Of a stretch of 8,436 bases of DNA, positions 5,813 to 8,436 are shown in pieces. Below the pieces are notes generated by a model, which was given only the letters and a program-made list of their open reading frames with translations, ran no database searches and was not told the DNA's origin. Source of the stretch: J054 sp051008735 (GTDB lineage: Bacteria; Pseudomonadota; Gammaproteobacteria; Steroidobacterales; GCA-2729495); contig JBPCXH010000204.1 in assembly GCA_051008735.1 (NCBI GenBank), positions 1-8,436 on the forward strand, written 5' to 3'. The translations under genes and the position numbers were made by a program. Every line of letters starts with the position of its first letter. Position 1 is the first letter of the stretch.

Positions 5813-7074
5813 CCAGAGTATTAGTAATCATTACCGTTGGCGCGATGCTTGCCGCTTGCGAGCAAGCCGTCGAGGAAATCAATTACCGCACCGGTGAAGT
5901 CGTGCAGCGCGACATAGTGGTCAGCGTTGAGGCGGCCGGCGTCATTGAGCCCTTCCTGACGGTGGAAGTGAAATCCAAGGCCTCGGGCGAAATCCTGGGC
6001 ATTCCAGCCGAAACGGGCGACGTGGTCCAAACCGGCACCCTGCTGGTCAAAATAGACAAGCGCGTTCCGCGCAATCAGCTGGCTCAGGCAGAAGCACGAC
6101 TCGAAGCGGCCCAGGCCCGCAAATCCATTGCCGAAGCTCAGTCCAAGCGGGCCAGGACCCTGTTTGCCTCGCGAACCATCAACGAAGTGGACTATGAGCA
6201 GACCGTGCTGGAACTCGCCAACGCCAAGGCGGACGTGATCGGCACCCGGGTCGATATGGAGAACGCGCAAATCGCCCTGGAGGACACGGATGTGCGGGCG
6301 CCTATTAATGGCACCGTGATTGAAAAGCTGGTGGAACAGGGGCAGGTCATTTCCTCGCCCACCATGGATGTGGGCGGCGGTACCTTGCTGCTGAAGATGG
6401 CCGACTTAAGCCAGGTACAGGTCAAGACCCTGGTCGACGAAACCGATATCGGCAAAATCCAGCCGGGCCTGCCCGTGACTGTGACGGTCACCTCTTATCC
6501 GAATCAACCGTTCCAGGGCGAAGTGCTCAAGGTCGAGCCCCAGGCCATGGCGGAACAGACTGTCACAACCTTCTCGGTCCTGATGGTCCTGAATAACGCC
6601 AACGGTCTGCTGCGGCCGGGCATGAACGCTGACGTGGAAATTCGCGTGGCGGAGCGCATGGACGCGCTGGCTGTGCCGACTGCAGCCCTGCGCACGACAC
6701 GAGATATCCCGGTCGCCTCACAACTCATGGGCCTGACACCCGACACGGTGCGCCAGCAGCTTGGCTCTGCGGAACCCGCCGACGCCGGTGGCAGTGGCGC
6801 ACCGCCGGGCAGTCAGGGCTATCAGTTCGCTACCCGCTACTGGGTGTTCGTCCAGAACGGTGAGCAATTGCGAGCCGTTAATGTGGAAACCGGACTGACG
6901 GATCTGGACTATAGTGAAGTGAAGTCTGGCGTGGCGAAAGGCGACACTGTGGTGCTGCTCCCGAGTTCCGGCCTGGTGCAATCCCAGCAGAGATTGCAGG
7001 ATCGCATGCGCCAGTTCACGGCCCTGCCGGGTATGGGCGGCAAAAAGAAAGACGACGCTGAGAAAGACAAGTAG
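5809..7074 (+). CDS. MacA-like periplasmic adaptor (membrane fusion protein), lipoprotein
   Basis: This 421-residue adaptor bridges the inner-membrane permease and an outer-membrane TolC-like duct. The N-terminus has a lipobox (MLAAC, Cys17), so it is a lipid-anchored protein rather than one held by an uncleaved helix as in E. coli MacA. Lipoyl half-motifs lie at about 40-83 and 158-186 (ALEDTDVRAPINGTVIEK). Between them is an alpha-helical coiled coil (about 88-157) whose tip carries an R-x3-L-x6-S-like TolC motif, here Arg114, Leu118 and Asn125 in the place of Ser. A beta-barrel domain follows (203-282), then a membrane-proximal domain (285-400) interrupted by a Gly/Pro/Ala-rich loop at 322-336. 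The tail is lysine-rich (KKKDDAEKDK). GTG at 5809 starts inside the ATPase stop (GTGA) with AGGA 10 nt upstream, so translation is coupled. Family assignment is firm; the substrate is unknown. Confidence 0.93.
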   Translation: MTRVLVIITVGAMLAACEQAVEEINYRTGEVVQRDIVVSVEAAGVIEPFLTVEVKSKASGEILGIPAETGDVVQTGTLLVKIDKRVPRNQLAQAEARLEAAQARKSIAEAQSKRARTLFASRTINEVDYEQTVLELANAKADVIGTRVDMENAQIALEDTDVRAPINGTVIEKLVEQGQVISSPTMDVGGGTLLLKMADLSQVQVKTLVDETDIGKIQPGLPVTVTVTSYPNQPFQGEVLKVEPQAMAEQTVTTFSVLMVLNNANGLLRPGMNADVEIRVAERMDALAVPTAALRTTRDIPVASQLMGLTPDTVRQQLGSAEPADAGGSGAPPGSQGYQFATRYWVFVQNGEQLRAVNVETGLTDLDYSEVKSGVAKGDTVVLLPSSGLVQSQQRLQDRMRQFTALPGMGGKKKDDAEKDK

Positions 7075-7089
7075 ACAGGAGTCACAGGC

Positions 7090-8298
7090 ATGCTATTGGG
7101 TGAAATGATCGCGGTGGCCCTGCAATCCATACGGGCCAATCTGTTTCGCGGCTTTCTGACCATGCTCGGCATCATTATTGGTGTGGGCTCGGTGATTACC
7201 ATGGTGTCCCTGGGCTCCGGGGCCCAGGCGGCAATTGATGAACAGATTGATTCTCTGGGTGCGAATGTTCTGTCTGTGAGCACGGGCGGCATGATGCATC
7301 GTGGTGTCTCAAAAAATCTTGGCACCCTTAGCATCAATGATGCGCGGGCCATCGCGCGGGATGCCGAAACCATTGCGGCCGTTGTGCCGGAAAAATCGAG
7401 TAACCAGCAACTCAAACTGGGCAGCCTTAACCAGAACCTTCGGATCGTAGGCACCACGCCGAACTTTCAGGAAGTGAATCGTTACGAACTGGCCGCCGGC
7501 AAGATGTACACCCTGGCGGACGGCGCTGCCAAGCGCCGGGTTGCTGTGGTCGGACACGGCGTTGCAGCGAAGTTTGAAACCCAGATCGATGGACTGCTGG
7601 GCGAAACGGTCTACATGAACGGAATTGCCTTTGAAGTGATCGGCGTGCTGGCCCCGGTCGGTCAGGTGGGCTGGCGCAACGTGGATGAGCAAGTCTGGAT
7701 ACCGCTGGAGACGGCCCAGTTTCGGGTCTTTGGCACCGACGAGATCGACCGCATCAATGCCCAGGTCGGCCTGGGGTTTTCCACGGATCAGGCCATCATT
7801 GATCTGGAACGGATCCTGCGCCGCGAACACAAAATACTACCGGGTAAGGTCAATGACTTTACGATTGGTGACCCCACCCAGTTTTTTAATGTCAGGGCCG
7901 CTGCGACCAATATATTCGCTGCCTTGCTGGCCGGTATAGCCAGCATCAGCCTGATCGTCGGCGGCATCGGCATCATGAACATCATGCTGGTCACCGTAAC
8001 GGAGCGCACGCGCGAAGTGGGCATTCGCAAGGCCCTGGGGGCAACGCGCATGAACATCCTGATGCAGTTCCTGGTAGAGGCCCTGGTGCTTTGCCTGTTC
8101 GGCGGTGCCATCGGCATCATGCTGGGGATGGGCGTATCGGCCGCTATTGCTAACCTGGCCGGCTGGGCGACGATTGTGTCGCCCACGGCCATTGGCATTG
8201 CCTTTGCCTTTAGCGCCGGGGTGGGTTTGTTTTTCGGAATCTGGCCGGCTCGCAAGGCCGCCAATCTGAATCCCATTGACGCCCTGCGTTACGAATAG
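7090..8298 (+). CDS. MacB-like ABC exporter permease
   Basis: This 402-residue inner-membrane permease has the MacB/FtsX architecture. A first membrane helix lies at about 22-43, after the amphipathic ALQSIRANLFRGFLTMLG, which is the usual start of this family. A large periplasmic MacB_PCD domain runs from about 44 to 272, and three more helices lie at about 275-302, 327-352 and 365-386. The conserved coupling stretch ERTREVGIRKALGAT (305-319) follows helix 2, and the C-terminus has the usual PARKAANLNPIDALRYE (386-402). It carries no ATPase domain, so it must pair with the separate ATPase of the operon. The start is secure: AGGAG (7077-7081) is 8 nt upstream, and 15 nt separate it from the adaptor's stop. 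The complex exports an unidentified substrate: macrolide-like drugs, peptides, lipopeptides or lipids are all possible in this family. Confidence 0.95.
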   Translation: MLLGEMIAVALQSIRANLFRGFLTMLGIIIGVGSVITMVSLGSGAQAAIDEQIDSLGANVLSVSTGGMMHRGVSKNLGTLSINDARAIARDAETIAAVVPEKSSNQQLKLGSLNQNLRIVGTTPNFQEVNRYELAAGKMYTLADGAAKRRVAVVGHGVAAKFETQIDGLLGETVYMNGIAFEVIGVLAPVGQVGWRNVDEQVWIPLETAQFRVFGTDEIDRINAQVGLGFSTDQAIIDLERILRREHKILPGKVNDFTIGDPTQFFNVRAAATNIFAALLAGIASISLIVGGIGIMNIMLVTVTERTREVGIRKALGATRMNILMQFLVEALVLCLFGGAIGIMLGMGVSAAIANLAGWATIVSPTAIGIAFAFSAGVGLFFGIWPARKAANLNPIDALRYE

Positions 8299-8302
8299 CC
8301 TC

Positions 8303-8436
8303 ATGACGAATGACTGGGAGGCCCGCGTCGGCGGCGCCGACTGCCCCTTTGATCGCCAATTGCCCGACTGCGATGACGAACGCTATCGGGTGCGCAAACT
8401 GTCAGCCTCCACCCTCTACCTGGATCGGAACCAGGC
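8303..8436 (+). CDS. HIT-family-like protein (N-terminal part, cut by window edge)
   Basis: ATG at 8303, 4 nt after the permease stop, opens a frame that stays open for 44 codons to the window edge. The start WEARVGGADCPFDRQL and the later LSASTLYLDRNQ resemble the N-terminus of HIT (histidine triad) nucleotide hydrolases and transferases, which often begin with W-x-x-R-x-G-x-x-CPFC. Here Asp17 stands where the second Cys of that motif normally is. The His triad would lie beyond the edge, so the call rests only on the N-terminus. No good Shine-Dalgarno site precedes it, which suggests coupling to the permease. Its place in the export operon may be only positional. Confidence 0.55.
   Translation, partial: MTNDWEARVGGADCPFDRQLPDCDDERYRVRKLSASTLYLDRNQ

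Noticed and set aside
6909..7457. Minus-strand open frame of 182 codons opposite the adaptor and permease
   Set aside because: Antisense shadow of two well-supported genes; low-complexity Arg/Ser/Pro composition.
1..8436. CRISPR array, tRNA or rRNA, insertion sequence, phage or toxin-antitoxin system
   Set aside because: No regularly spaced repeats, no cloverleaf or rRNA core, no transposase or integrase motifs and no small paired toxin-antitoxin genes were seen.

Overview
The window looks like chromosomal DNA of a GC-rich, Gram-negative proteobacterium, most probably a (marine or environmental) gammaproteobacterium. The reasons are a TonB-dependent receptor, a small outer-membrane beta-barrel protein and a lipoprotein efflux adaptor, all of which need an outer membrane, together with Shine-Dalgarno sites and signal peptides of proteobacterial type. 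The genus cannot be named from this sequence alone. No phage, transposon, CRISPR, tRNA or rRNA signature was seen.

Layout. (1) Bases 1-1216, minus strand: the N-terminal 405 residues of a TonB-dependent receptor, cut by the left edge. (2) 1217-1619: a non-coding divergent region with several perfect short palindromes. (3) 1620-3750, plus strand: a TVP38/TMEM64-type membrane protein overlapping by 17 nt a FAD/NAD(P) pyridine nucleotide-disulfide oxidoreductase of the mercuric-reductase-like group. Relatives of this pair are also known as single fused proteins. (4) 3870-3903: a strong bidirectional terminator closing this pair and the convergent gene to its right. (5) 3972-4610, minus strand: a 212-residue secreted beta-barrel outer-membrane protein. 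(6) 4611-5080: a 470-base divergent intergenic region with an AT-rich core holding direct and inverted repeats and candidate promoters for both strands, followed by GC-rich hairpins. (7) 5081-8298, plus strand: a three-gene MacAB/YknXYZ-like ABC export operon in the order ATPase, adaptor (a lipoprotein), permease. (8) 8303 to the right edge: the start of a HIT-family-like gene 4 nt after the permease.

How the genes work together. The ATPase, adaptor and permease should form one inner-membrane efflux machine reaching through the periplasm to a TolC-like channel that is not encoded here. The oxidoreductase and the TVP38-type protein are translationally linked and probably act together at the inner membrane. 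The receptor and the small barrel protein are independent envelope genes. Most of the window is ordinary envelope and transport content. The points most worth a second look are the split membrane-protein/oxidoreductase pair with an altered catalytic His site, and the repeat-rich divergent control region at 4719-4806.
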